DNA of 64,000 bases, taken from Metopolophium dirhodum. Lineage: Eukaryota; Arthropoda; Insecta; Hemiptera; Aphididae. Positions within the stretch are counted from its first letter, which is position 1, and each line of letters opens with the position of its first letter. Shown here in pieces: positions 39,501 through 51,673 of the stretch. The translations under genes and the position numbers were made by a program. The DNA is taken from positions 151,486,565 through 151,550,564 of the forward strand of contig NC_083560.1 in assembly GCF_019925205.1 (NCBI RefSeq), read 5' to 3'. The notes below the pieces were generated by a model. It ran no database searches. It was not told the origin of the DNA and worked only from the letters and a program-made list of their open reading frames with translations.

Positions 39501-40858
39501 GTCGTTTCGTCAAAAAATCGAAAAATATAAAAACTATTCAAAAATTTAGTTTTTTTCTTTTCACCCTCGTAAACTGGCAACACCACAACGTCAGAACGCT
39601 ATATCTGATATTGTAAAAAATCTGAACAAATTATCTTTTTCTGAGTGCAAACAGCAGAACTCTAACTAAAATAGCTTAAACGATATTAGCGGTTCAATAC
39701 CAATGTTTTAGGAATTATGACAAAAAAATGTTGATAATTAATGAAAAATCGTTTTGTGAAGTATACAAAGGCGGTTCTTCCAAGCCAATTGATATACAGC
39801 TGTCAACCTGATATTTCTAAAAACGCAGACGTCTGATCTTCTGCAACCATATAAGAATAACCTACATTCATGGAGGTTATAAGTCGTTTCGTCAAAAAAT
39901 CGAAAAATATAAAAAATATTCAAAAATTCAGTTTTTTTCTTTTCGCCCTCGTAAGCTGGCAACACCACAACGTCAGAACGCTATATCTGATATTGTAAAA
40001 AAGCTGAACAAATTATCTTTTTCTGAGTGCAAACAGCAGAACTCTAACTAAAATAGCTTAAACGATATTAGCGGTTCAATACCAATGTTTTAGGAATTAT
40101 GACAACAAAATGTTGATAATTAATGAAAAATCGTTTTGTGAAGTATACAAAGGCGGTTCTTCCAAGCCAATTGATATACAGCTGTCAACCTGATATTTTT
40201 AAAAACGCAGACGTCTGTTCTACTGAAACCATATAAGAATAACCTACATTCATGGAGGTTTTAAGTCGTTTCGTCAAATAATCGAAAAATATAAAAACTA
40301 TTCAAAAATGTAGTTTTTTTCTATTCGCCCCTCGTAAACTGGCAACACCACAACGTCAGAACGCTATATCTGATATTGTAAAAAAGCTGAACAAATTATC
40401 TTTTTCTGAGTGCAAACAGCAGAACTCTAACTAAAATAGCTTGAACGATATTAGCGGTGCAATACCAATGTTTTTCGAGTTATGACAACAAAATGTTGAT
40501 AATTAATGAAAAATCGTTTTGTGAAGTATACAAAGGCGGTTCTTCCAAGCCAATTGATATACAGCTGTCAACCTGATATTTCTAAAAACGCAGACGTCTG
40601 TTCTACTGAAACCATATAAGAATAACCTACATTCATGGAGGTTTTAAGTCGTTTCGTCAAAAAATCGAAAAATATAAAAAACTATTCAAAAATTAATTTT
40701 TTTTCTTTTCGCCCTCGTAAGCTGGCAACACCACAACGTCAGAACGCTATATCTGATATTGTAAAAAAGCTGAACAAATTATCTTTCTCTGATTGCAAAA
40801 CATCAGAACTTTACCTAAAATAGCTTAAAAGATATTAGCGGTTCAATACCAATGTTTT
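30555..40858 (+). repeat. HOR family with changing period (5, 6, 4, 5, 4, 3 monomers)
   Basis: Copies open with the 'gatcttctgcaac' monomer at 30,555, 32,463, 34,751, 36,275, 38,181 and 39,710. Spacings are 1,908, 2,288, 1,524, 1,906, 1,529 and 1,149 bp. Most copies then run through an 'aacttgatattt' plus 'ggagattttaag' monomer and one or more 380-bp 'cgatcatgg' monomers. Private changes such as 'ccaaaacaattg' (34,823 and 36,347) tie neighbouring copies together. Confidence 0.85.
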
Positions 40859-43800
40859 AGGAATTATGACAAAAAAATGTTGATAATTAATGAAAAATCG
40901 TTTTGTGAAGTATACAAAGGCGGTTCTTCCAAGCCAATTGATATACAGCTGTCAACCTGATATTTCTAAAAACGCAGACGTCTGATCTTCTGCAACCATA
41001 TAAGAATAACCTACATTCATGGAGGTTATAAGTCGTTTCGTCAAAAAATCGAAAAAATATAAAAACTATTCAAAAATTTAGTTTTTTTTCTTTTCGCCCT
41101 CGTAAGCTGGCAACACCACAACGTCAGAACGCTATATCTGATATTGTAAAAAAGCTGAACAAATTATCTTTTTCTGAGTGCAAACAGCAGAACTCTAACT
41201 AAAATAGCTTAAACGATATTAGCGGTTCAATACCAATGTTTTAGGAATTATGACAACAAAATGTTGATAATTAATGAAAAATCGTTTTGTGAAGTATACA
41301 ATGGCGGTTCATCCAAGCCAATTGATATACAGCTGTCAACTTGATATTTCTAAAAACGCAGACGTCTGTTCTACTGAAACCATATAAGAATAACCTACAT
41401 TCATGGAGGTTTTAAGTCGTTTTGTCAAAAAATCGAAAAATATAAAAACTATTCAAAAATATAGTTTTTTTTCTTTTCACCCTCGTAAACTGGCAACACC
41501 ACAACGTCAGAACGCTATATCTGATATTGTAAAAAAGCTGAAACAAATTATCTTTGTCTGAGTGCAAACAGCAGAACTCTAACTAAAATAGCTTAAACGA
41601 TATTAGCGGTTCAATACCAATGTTTTAGAAATTATGACAACAAAATGTTGATAATTAATGAAAAATCGTTTTGTGAAGTATACAAATGCGATCTTCCAAG
41701 CCAATTGATATACAGCTGTCAACTTGATATTTCTAAAAACGCAGGACGTTTGTTCTACTGAAACCATATAAGAATAACCTACATTCATGGAGGTTTTAAG
41801 TCGTTTCGTCAAAAAATCGAAAAATATAAAAACTATTCAAAAATATAGTTTTTTTTCTTTTCACCCTCGTAAACTGGCAAAATCACAATGTCAGAACGCT
41901 ATATCTGATATTGTAAAAAAGCTGAACAAATTATCTTTTTCTGAGTGCAAACAGCAGAACTCTAACTAAAATAGCTTAAACGATATTAGCGGTTCAATAC
42001 CAATGTTTTAGGAATTATGACAAAAAAATGTTGATAATTAATTAAAAATCGTTTTGTGATGTATACAAAGGCGGTTCTTCCAATCCAATTGATATACAGC
42101 TGTCAACCTGATATTTCTAAAAACGCAGGACGTCTGTTCTACTGAAACCATATAAGAATAACCTACATTCATGGAGGTTTTAAGTCGTTTTCTTCAAAAA
42201 ATCGAAAAATATAAAAACTATTCAAAAATTAATTTTTTTCTTTTCGCCCTCGTAAGCTGGCAACACCACAACGTCAGAACGCTATATCTGATATTGTAAA
42301 AAAGCTGAACAAATTATCTTTCTCTGAGTGCAAACAGCAGAACTCTACCTAAAATAGCTTAAAAGATATTAGCGGTTCAATACCAATGTTTTAGGAATTA
42401 TGACAACAAAATGTTGATAATTAATGAAAAATCGTTTTGTGAAGTATACAAAGGTGGTTCTTCCAAGCCAATTGATATACAGCTGTCAACCTGATATTTC
42501 TAAAAACGCAGACGTCTGTTCTACTGAAACCATATAAGAATAACCTACATTCATGGAGGTTTTAAGTCGTTTCGTCAAAAAATCGAAAAATATAAAAACT
42601 ATTCAAAAATTAATTTTTTTCTTTTCGCCCTCGTAAGCTGGCAACACCACAACGTCAGAACGCTATATCTGATATTGTAAAAAAGCTGAACAAATTATCT
42701 TTCTCTGATTGCAAACAGCAGAACTCTACCTAAAATAGCTTAAAAGATATTAGCGGTTCAATACCAATGTTTTAGGAATTATGACAAAAAAATGTTGATA
42801 ATTAATGAAAAATCGTTTTGTGAAGTATACAAAGGCGGTTCTTCCAAGCTAATTGATATACAGCTGTCAACCTGATATTTCTAAAAACGCAGACGTCTGT
42901 TCTACTGAAACCATATAAGAATAACCTACATTCATGGAGGTTTTAAGTCGTTTCGTCAAAAAATCGAAAAATATAAAAAACTATTCAAAAATTAATTTTT
43001 TTCTTTTCGCCCTCGTAAGCTGGCAACACCACAACGTCAGAACGCTATATCTGATATTGTAAAAAAGCTGAACAAATTATCTTTCTCTGATTGCCAAACA
43101 GCAGAACTTTACCTAAAATAGCTTAAAAGATATTAGCGGTTCAATACCAATGTTTTTAGGAATTATGACAAAAAAATGTTGATAATTAATGAAAAATCGT
43201 TTTGTGAAGTATACAAAGGCGGTTCTTCCAAGCCAATTGATATACAGCTGTCAACCTGATATTTCTAAAAACGCAGACGTCTGTTCTACTGAAACCATAT
43301 AAGAATAACCTACATTCATGGAGGTTTTAAGTCGTTTTTGTCAAAAAATCGAAAAAATATAAAAAACTATTCAAAAATATAGTTTTTTTCTTTTCACCCT
43401 CGTAAACTGGCAACACCACAACGTCAGAACGCTTATATCTGATATTGTAAAAAAGCTGAACAAATTATCTTTGTCTGAGTGCAAACAGCAGAACTCTAAC
43501 TAAAATAGCTTAAACGATATTAGCGGTTCAATACCAATGTTTTAGAAATTATGACAACAAAATGTTGATAATTAATGAAAAATCGTTTTTGTGAAGTATA
43601 CAAATGCGGTTCTTCCAAGCCAATTGATATACAGCTGTCAACTTGATATTTCTAAAAACGCAGACGTTTGTTCTACTGAAACCATATAAGAATAACCTAC
43701 ATTCATGGAGGTTTTAAGTCGTTTCGTCAAAAAATCGAAAAAATATAAAAACTATTCAAAAATATAGTTTTTTTTCTTTTCACCCTCGTAAACTGGCAAA

Positions 43801-46800
43801 ATCACAATGTCAGAACGCTATATCTGATATTGTAAAAAAGCTGAACAAATTATCTTTTTCTGAGTGCAAACAGCAGAACTCTAACTAAAATAGCTTAAAC
43901 GATATTAGCGGTTCAATACCAATGTTTTAGGAATTATGACAACAAAATGTTGATAATTAATGAAAAATCGTTTTGTGAAGTATACAAAGGCGGTTCTTCC
44001 AAGCCAATTGATATACAGCTGTCAACTTGATATTTTCTAAAAACGCAGACGTCTGTTCTACTGAAACCATATAAGAATAACCTACATTCATGGAGATTTT
44101 AAGTCGTTTCGTCAAAAAATCGAAAAATATAAAAACTATTCAAAAATTTAGTTTTTTTTCTTTTCACCCTCGTAAACTGGCAACACCACAACGTCAGAAC
44201 GCTATATCTGATATTGTAAAAAATCTGAACAAATTATCTTTTTCTGAGTGCAAACAGCAGAACTCTAACTAAAAATAGCTTAAACGATATTAGCGGTTCA
44301 ATACCAATGTTTTAGGAATTATGACAAAAAAATGTTGATAATTAATGAAAAATCGTTTTGTGAAGTATACAAAGGCGGTTTCTTCCAAGCCAATTGATAT
44401 ACAGCTGTCAACCTGATATTTCTAAAAACGCAGACGTCTGATCTTCTGCAACCATATAAGAATAACCTACATTCATGGAGGTTATAAGTCGTTTTCGTCA
44501 AAAAATCGAAAAATATAAAAAATATTCAAAAATTCAGTTTTTTTCTTTTCGCCCTCGTAAGCTGGCAACACCACAACGTCAGAACGCTATATCTGATATT
44601 GTAAAAAAGCTGAACAAATTATCTTTTTCTGAGTGCAAACAGCAGAACTCTAACTAAAATAGCTTAAACGATATTAGCGGTTCAATACCAATGTTTTAGG
44701 AATTATGACAACAAAATGTTGATAATTAATGAAAAATCGTTTTGTGAAGTATACAAAGGCGGTTCTTCCAAGCCAATTGATATACAGCTGTCCAACCTGA
44801 TATTTTTAAAAACGCAGACGTCTGTTCTACTGAAACCATATAAGAATAACCTACATTCATGGAGGTTTTTAAGTCGTTTCGTCAAATAATCGAAAAATAT
44901 AAAAACTATTCAAAAATGTAGTTTTTTTTCTATTCGCCCTCGTAAACTGGCAACACCACAACGTCAGAACGCTATATCTGATATTGTAAAAAAGCTGAAA
45001 CAAATTATCTTTTTCTGAGTGGCAAACAGCAGAACTCTAACTAAAATAGCTTGAACGATATTAGCGGTGCAATACCAATGTTTTTCGAGTTATGACAACA
45101 AAATGTTGATAATTAATGAAAAATCGTTTTGTGAAGTATACAAAGGCGGTTCTTCCAAGCCAATTGATATACAGCTGTCAACCTGATATTTCTAAAAAAC
45201 GCAGACGTCTGTTCTACTGAAACCATATAAGAATAACCTACATTCATGGAGGTTTTAAGTCGTTTCGTCAAAAAATCGAAAAAATATAAAAAACTATTCA
45301 AAAATTAATTTTTTTCTTTTCGCCCTCGTAAGCTGGCAACCACCACAACGTCAGAACGCTATATCTGATATTGTAAAAAAGCTGAACAAATTATCTTTCT
45401 CTGATTGCAAACATCAGAACTTTACCTAAAATAGCTTAAAAGATATTAGCGGTTCAATACCAATGTTTTTAGGAATTATGACAAAAAAATGTTGATAATT
45501 AATGAAAAATCGTTTTGTGAAGTATACAAAGGCGGTTCTTCCAAGCCAATTGATATACAGCTGTCAACCTGATATTTCTAAAAACGCAGACGTCTGATCT
45601 TCTGCAACCATATAAGAATAACCTACATTCATGGAGGTTATAAGTCGTTTCGTCAAAAAATCGAAAAAATATAAAAACTATTCAAAAATTTAGTTTTTTT
45701 TCTTTTCGCCCTCGTAAGCTGGCAACACCACAACGTCAGAACGCTATATCTGATATTGTAAAAAAGCTGAACAAATTATCTTTTTCTGAGTGCAAACAGC
45801 AGAACTCTAACTAAAATAGCTTAAACGATATTAGCGGTTCAATACCAATGTTTTAGGAATTATGACAACAAAAATGTTGATAATTAATGAAAAAATCGTT
45901 TTTGTGAAGTATTACAATGGCGGTTCATCCAAGCCAATTGATATACAGCTGTCAACTTGATATTTCTAAAAAACGCAGACGTCTGTTCTACTGAAACCAT
46001 ATAAGAATAACCTACATTCATGGAGGTTTTTAAGTCGTTTTGTCAAAAAATCGAAAAATATAAAAACTATTCAAAAATATAGTTTTTTTTCTTTTCACCC
46101 TCGTAAACTGGCAACACCACAACGTCAGAACGCTATATCTGATATTGTAAAAAAGCTGAACAAATTATCTTTGTCTGAGTGCAAACAGCAGAACTCTAAC
46201 TAAAATAGCTTAAACGATATTAGCGGTTCAATACCAATGTTTTAGAAATTATGACAACAAAATGTTGATAATTAATGAAAAATCGTTTTGTGAAGTATAC
46301 AAATGCGATCTTCCAAGCCAATTGATATACAGCTGTCAACTTGATATTTCTAAAAACGCAGACGTTTGTTCTACTGAAACCATATAAGAATAACCTACAT
46401 TCATGGAGGTTTTAAGTCGTTTCGTCAAAAAATCGAAAAATATAAAAACTATTCAAAAATATAGTTTTTTTCTTTTCACCCTCGTAAACTGGCAAAAATC
46501 ACAATGTCAGAACGCTATATCTGATATTGTAAAAAAGCTGAACAAATTATCTTTTTCTGAGTGCAAACAGCAGAACTCTAACTAAAATAGCTTAAACGAT
46601 ATTAGCGGTTCAATACCAATGTTTTAGGAATTATGACAAAAAAATGTTGATAATTAATTAAAAATCGTTTTGTGATGTATACAAAGGCGGTTCTTCCAAT
46701 CCAATTGATATACAGCTGTCAACCTGATATTTCTAAAAACGCAGACGTCTGTTCTACTGAAACCATATAAGAATAACCTACATTCATGGAGGTTTTAAGT

Positions 46801-49800
46801 CGTTTCTTCAAAAAATCGAAAAATATAAAAAACTATTCAAAAATTAATTTTTTTCTTTTCGCCCTCGTAAGCTGGCAACACCACAACGTCAGAACGCTAT
46901 ATCTGATATTGTAAAAAAGCTGAACAAATTATCTTTCTCTGAGTGCAAACAGCAGAACTCTACCTAAAATAGCTTAAAAGATATTAGCGGTTCAATACCA
47001 ATGTTTTAGGAATTATGACAACAAAATGTTGATAATTAATGAAAAATCGTTTTGTGAAGTATACAAAGGTGGTTCTTCCAAGCCAATTGATATACAGCTG
47101 TCAACCTGATATTTCTAAAAAACGCAGGACGTCTGTTCTACTGAAACCATATAAGAATAACCTACATTCATGGAGGTTTTTAAGTCGTTTCGTCAAAAAA
47201 TCGAAAAAATATAAAAAACTATTCAAAAATTAATTTTTTTCTTTTCGCCCTCGTAAGCTGGCAACACCACAACGTCAGAACGCTATATCTGATATTGTAA
47301 AAAAGCTGAACAAATTATCTTTCTCTGATTGCAAACAGCAGAAACTCTACCTAAAATAGCTTAAAAGATATTAGCGGTTCAATACCAATGTTTTAGGAAT
47401 TATGACAAAAAAAATGTTGATAATTAATGAAAAATCGTTTTGTGAAGTATACAAAGGCGGTTCTTCCAAGCTAATTGATATACAGCTGTCAACCTGATAT
47501 TTCTAAAAACGCAGACGTCTGTTTCTACTGAAACCATATAAGAATAACCTACATTCATGGAGGTTTTAAGTCGTTTCGTCAAAAAATCGAAAAATATAAA
47601 AAACTATTCAAAAATTAATTTTTTTTCTTTTCGCCCTCGTAAGCTGGCAACACCACAACGTCAGAACGCTATATCTGATATTGTAAAAAAGCTGAACAAA
47701 TTATCTTTCTCTGATTGCAAACAGCAGAACTTTACCTAAAATAGCTTAAAAGATATTAGCGGTTCAATACCAATGTTTTAGGAATTATGACAAAAAAATG
47801 TTGATAATTAATGAAAAATCGTTTTGTGAAGTATACAAAGGCGGTTCTTCCAAGCCAATTGATATACAGCTGTCAACCTGATATTTCTAAAAACGCAGAC
47901 GTCTGTTCTACTGAAACCATATAAGAATAACCTACATTCATGGAGGTTTTAAGTCGTTTTTGTCAAAAAATCGAAAAATATAAAAACTATTCAAAAATAT
48001 AGTTTTTTTCTTTTCACCCTCGTAAACTGGCAACACCACAACGTCAGAAACGCTATATCTGATATTGTAAAAAAGCTGAACAAATTATCTTTGTCTGAGT
48101 GCAAACAGCAGAACTCTAACTAAAATAGCTTAAACGATATTAGCGGTTCAATACCAATGTTTTAGAAATTATGACAACAAAATGTTGATAATTAATGAAA
48201 AATCGTTTTGTGAAGTATACAAATGCGGTTCTTCCAAGCCAATTGATATACAGCTGTCAACTTGATATTTCTAAAAACGCAGACGTTTGTTCTACTGAAA
48301 CCATATAAGAATAACCTACATTCATGGAGGTTTTAAGTCGTTTCGTCAAAAAATCGAAAAATATAAAAACTATTCAAAAATATAGTTTTTTTTCTTTTCA
48401 CCCTCGTAAACTGGCAAAATCACAATGTCAGAACGCTATATCTGATATTGTAAAAAAGCTGAACAAATTATCTTTTTCTGAGTTGCAAACAGCAGAACTC
48501 TAACTAAAATAGCTTAAACGATATTAGCGGTTCAATACCAATGTTTTAGGAATTATGACAAAAAAAATGTTGATAATTAATTAAAAATCGTTTTGTGATG
48601 TATACAAAGGCGGTTTCTTCCAATCCAATTGATATACAGCTGTCAACCTGATATTTCTAAAAACGCAGACGTCTGTTCTACTGAAACCATATAAGAATAA
48701 CCTACATTCATGGAGGTTTTAAGTCGTTTCTTCAAAAAATCGAAAAATATAAAAACTATTCAAAAATTAATTTTTTTCTTTTCGCCCTCGTAAGCTGGCA
48801 ACACCACAACGTCAGAACGCTATATCTGATATTGTAAAAAAGCTGAACAAATTATCTTTCTCTGAGTGCAAACAGCAGAACTCTACCTAAAATAGCTTAA
48901 AAGATATTAGCGGTTCAATACCAATGTTTTAGGAATTATGACAACAAAATGTTGATAATTAATGAAAAATCGTTTTGTGAAGTATACAAAGGTGGTTCTT
49001 CCAAGCCAATTGATATACAGCTGTCAACCTGATATTTTTAAAAAACGCAGGACGTCTGTTCTACTGAAACCATATAAGAATAACCTACATTCATGGAGGT
49101 TTTAAGTCGTTTCGTCAAATAATCGAAAAATATAAAAAACTATTCAAAAATGTAGTTTTTTTCTATTCGCCCTCGTAAAACTGGCAACACCACAACGTCC
49201 AGAACGCTATATCTGATATTGTAAAAAAGCTGAACAAATTATCTTTTTCTGAGTGCAAACAGCAGAACTCTAACTAAAATAGCTTAAACGATATTAGCGG
49301 TGCAATACCAATGTTTTTCGAGTTATGACAACAAAATGTTGATAATTAATGAAAAATCGTTTTGTGAAGTATACAAAGGCGGTTCTTCCAAGCCAATTGA
49401 TATACAGCTGTCAACCTGATATTTCTAAAAACGCAGGACGTCTGTTCTACTGAAACCATATAAGAATAACCTACATTCATGGAGGTTTTAAGTCGTTTCG
49501 TCAAAAACATCGAAAAAATATAAAAACTATTCAAAAATTAATTTTTTTCTTTTCGCCCTCGTAAGCTGGCAACACCACAACGTCAGAACGCTATATCTGA
49601 TATTGTAAAAAAAGCTGAACAAATTATCTTTCTCTGATTGCAAACAGCAGAACTTTACCTAAAATAGCTTAAAAGATATTAGCGGTTCAATACCAATGTT
49701 TTAGGAATTATGACAAAAAAATGTTGATAATTAATGAAAAATCGTTTTGTGAAGTATACAAAGGCGGTTCTTCCAAGCCAATTGATATACAGCTGTCAAC

Positions 49801-51173
49801 CTGATATTTCTAAAAACGCAGACGTCTGTTCTACTGAAACCATATAAGAATAACCTACATTCATGGAGGTTTTTAAGTCGTTTCGTCAAAAAATCGAAAA
49901 ATATAAAAACTATTCAAAAATTAATTTTTTTCTTTTCGCCCTCGTAAGCTGGCAACACCACAACGTCAGAACGCTATATCTGATATTGTAAAAAAGCTGA
50001 ACAAATTATCTTTCTCTGATTGCAAACAGCAGAACTTTACCTAAAATAGCTTAAAAGATATTAGCGGTTCAATACCAATGTTTTAGGAATTATGACAAAA
50101 AAAATGTTGATAATTAATGATAAATCGTTTTTGTGAAGTCTACAAAGGCGGTTCTTCCAAGCCAATTGATATACAGCTGTCAACCTGATATTTTTAAAAA
50201 ACGCAGACGTCTGTTCTACTGAAACCATATAAGAATAACCTACATTCATGGAGGTTTTAAGTCGTTTTCGTCAAATAATCGAAAAATATAAAAACTATTC
50301 AAAAATTTAGTTTTTTTCTATTCGCCCTCGTAAACTGGCAACACCACAACGTCAGAACGCTATATCTGATATTGTAAAAAAGCTGAACAAATTATCTTTT
50401 TCTGAGTGCAAACAGCAGAACTCTAACTAAAATAGCTTAAACGATATTAGCGGTTCAATACCAATGTTTTTCAAGTTATGACAACAAAATGTTGATAATT
50501 AATGAAAAATCGTTTTGTGAAGTATACAAAGGCGGTTCTTCCAAGCCAATTGATATACAGCTGTCAACCTGATATTTCTAAAAACGCAGACGTCTGTTCT
50601 ACTGAAACCATATAAGAATAACCTACATTCATGGAGGTTTTAAGTCGTTTCGTCAAAAAATCGAAAAATATAAAAACTATTCAAAAATTTAGTTTTTTTT
50701 CTTTTCGCCCTCGAAAACTGGCAACACCACAACGTCAGAACGCTATATCTGATATTGTAAAAAAGCTGAACAAATTATCTTTTTCTGAGTGCAAACAGCA
50801 GAACTCTAACTAAAATAGCTTAAACGATATTAGCGGTGCAATACCAATGTTTTTCGAGTTATGACAACAAAATGTTGATAATTAATGAAAAATCGTTTTG
50901 TGAAGTATACAAAGGCGGTTCTTCCAAGCCAATTGATATACAGCTGTCAACCTGATATTTCTAAAAACGCAGACGTCTGTTCTACTGAAACCATATAAGA
51001 ATAACCTACATTCATGGAGTTTTTAAGTCGTTTCGTCAAAAAATCGAAAAATATAAAAAACTATTCAAAAATTATTTTTTTTCTTTTCGCCCTCGTAAGC
51101 TGGCAACACCACAACGTCAGAACGCTATATCTGATATTGTAAAAAAGCTGAACAAATTATCTTTCTCTGATTA
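40290..51173 (+). repeat. 12-monomer HOR domain with dense +1 homopolymer insertions
   Basis: The rare variants 'atggcggttc' (41,301 and 45,917) and 'aaatgcgatc' (41,684 and 46,301) give a period of 4,616-4,617 bp. Twelve 382-bp monomers would be 4,584 bp, so about 32 bases are extra. The extras are almost all one-base extensions of existing runs: 'gcaggacg' for 'gcagacg' (near 41,743, 42,128, 47,125, 49,435), 'gctgaaacaaa', 'gccaaac', 'tttttgtcaaa', 'gtccagaac'. The domain ends at the N gap in mid-monomer. Confidence 0.8.
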
Positions 51174-51673
51174 NNNNNNNNNNNNNNNNNNNNNNNNNNN
51201 NNNNNNNNNNNNNNNNNNNNNNNNNNNNNNNNNNNNNNNNNNNNNNNNNNNNNNNNNNNNNNNNNNNNNNNNNNNNNNNNNNNNNNNNNNNNNNNNNNNN
51301 NNNNNNNNNNNNNNNNNNNNNNNNNNNNNNNNNNNNNNNNNNNNNNNNNNNNNNNNNNNNNNNNNNNNNNNNNNNNNNNNNNNNNNNNNNNNNNNNNNNN
51401 NNNNNNNNNNNNNNNNNNNNNNNNNNNNNNNNNNNNNNNNNNNNNNNNNNNNNNNNNNNNNNNNNNNNNNNNNNNNNNNNNNNNNNNNNNNNNNNNNNNN
51501 NNNNNNNNNNNNNNNNNNNNNNNNNNNNNNNNNNNNNNNNNNNNNNNNNNNNNNNNNNNNNNNNNNNNNNNNNNNNNNNNNNNNNNNNNNNNNNNNNNNN
51601 NNNNNNNNNNNNNNNNNNNNNNNNNNNNNNNNNNNNNNNNNNNNNNNNNNNNNNNNNNNNNNNNNNNNNNNNN
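51174..51673. other. Assembly gap of exactly 500 N
   Basis: The run of N is exactly 500 long, a round number that suggests a nominal scaffold gap and not a measured distance. Satellite on the left is in one orientation and on the right in the other. The true size and content of the gap are unknown. Confidence 0.97.

Larger units (their letters stand above)
1..51173 (+). repeat. Satellite array, left arm (about 134 monomers of ~382 bp)
   Basis: Head-to-tail tandem array with no interruption. The landmark 'aggaattatgaca' (or its variant 'tcgagttatgaca') recurs every 380-384 bp, for example at 1, 383, 765, 1147, 1529, 1911, 2293, 2675 and 3057. All monomers in this arm point the same way. Neighbours differ by a few substitutions and small indels, while copies in matching HOR positions are nearly or fully identical. 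The common length is 382 bp; a 380-bp form lacks 'ct' in the A-rich stretch (for example near 3,641, 4,023 and 5,549). No unique sequence, transposon or gene lies within. That this is heterochromatic or centromeric satellite is inference from array size and HOR structure; the family itself is not recognised. Confidence 0.98.

Noticed and set aside
42950..43380. Apparent new satellite variants in 40-51 kb such as 'gcaggacg' and 'gtcgtttttgtc'.
   Set aside because: They are one-base run extensions clustered near the gap and are better explained as consensus errors.
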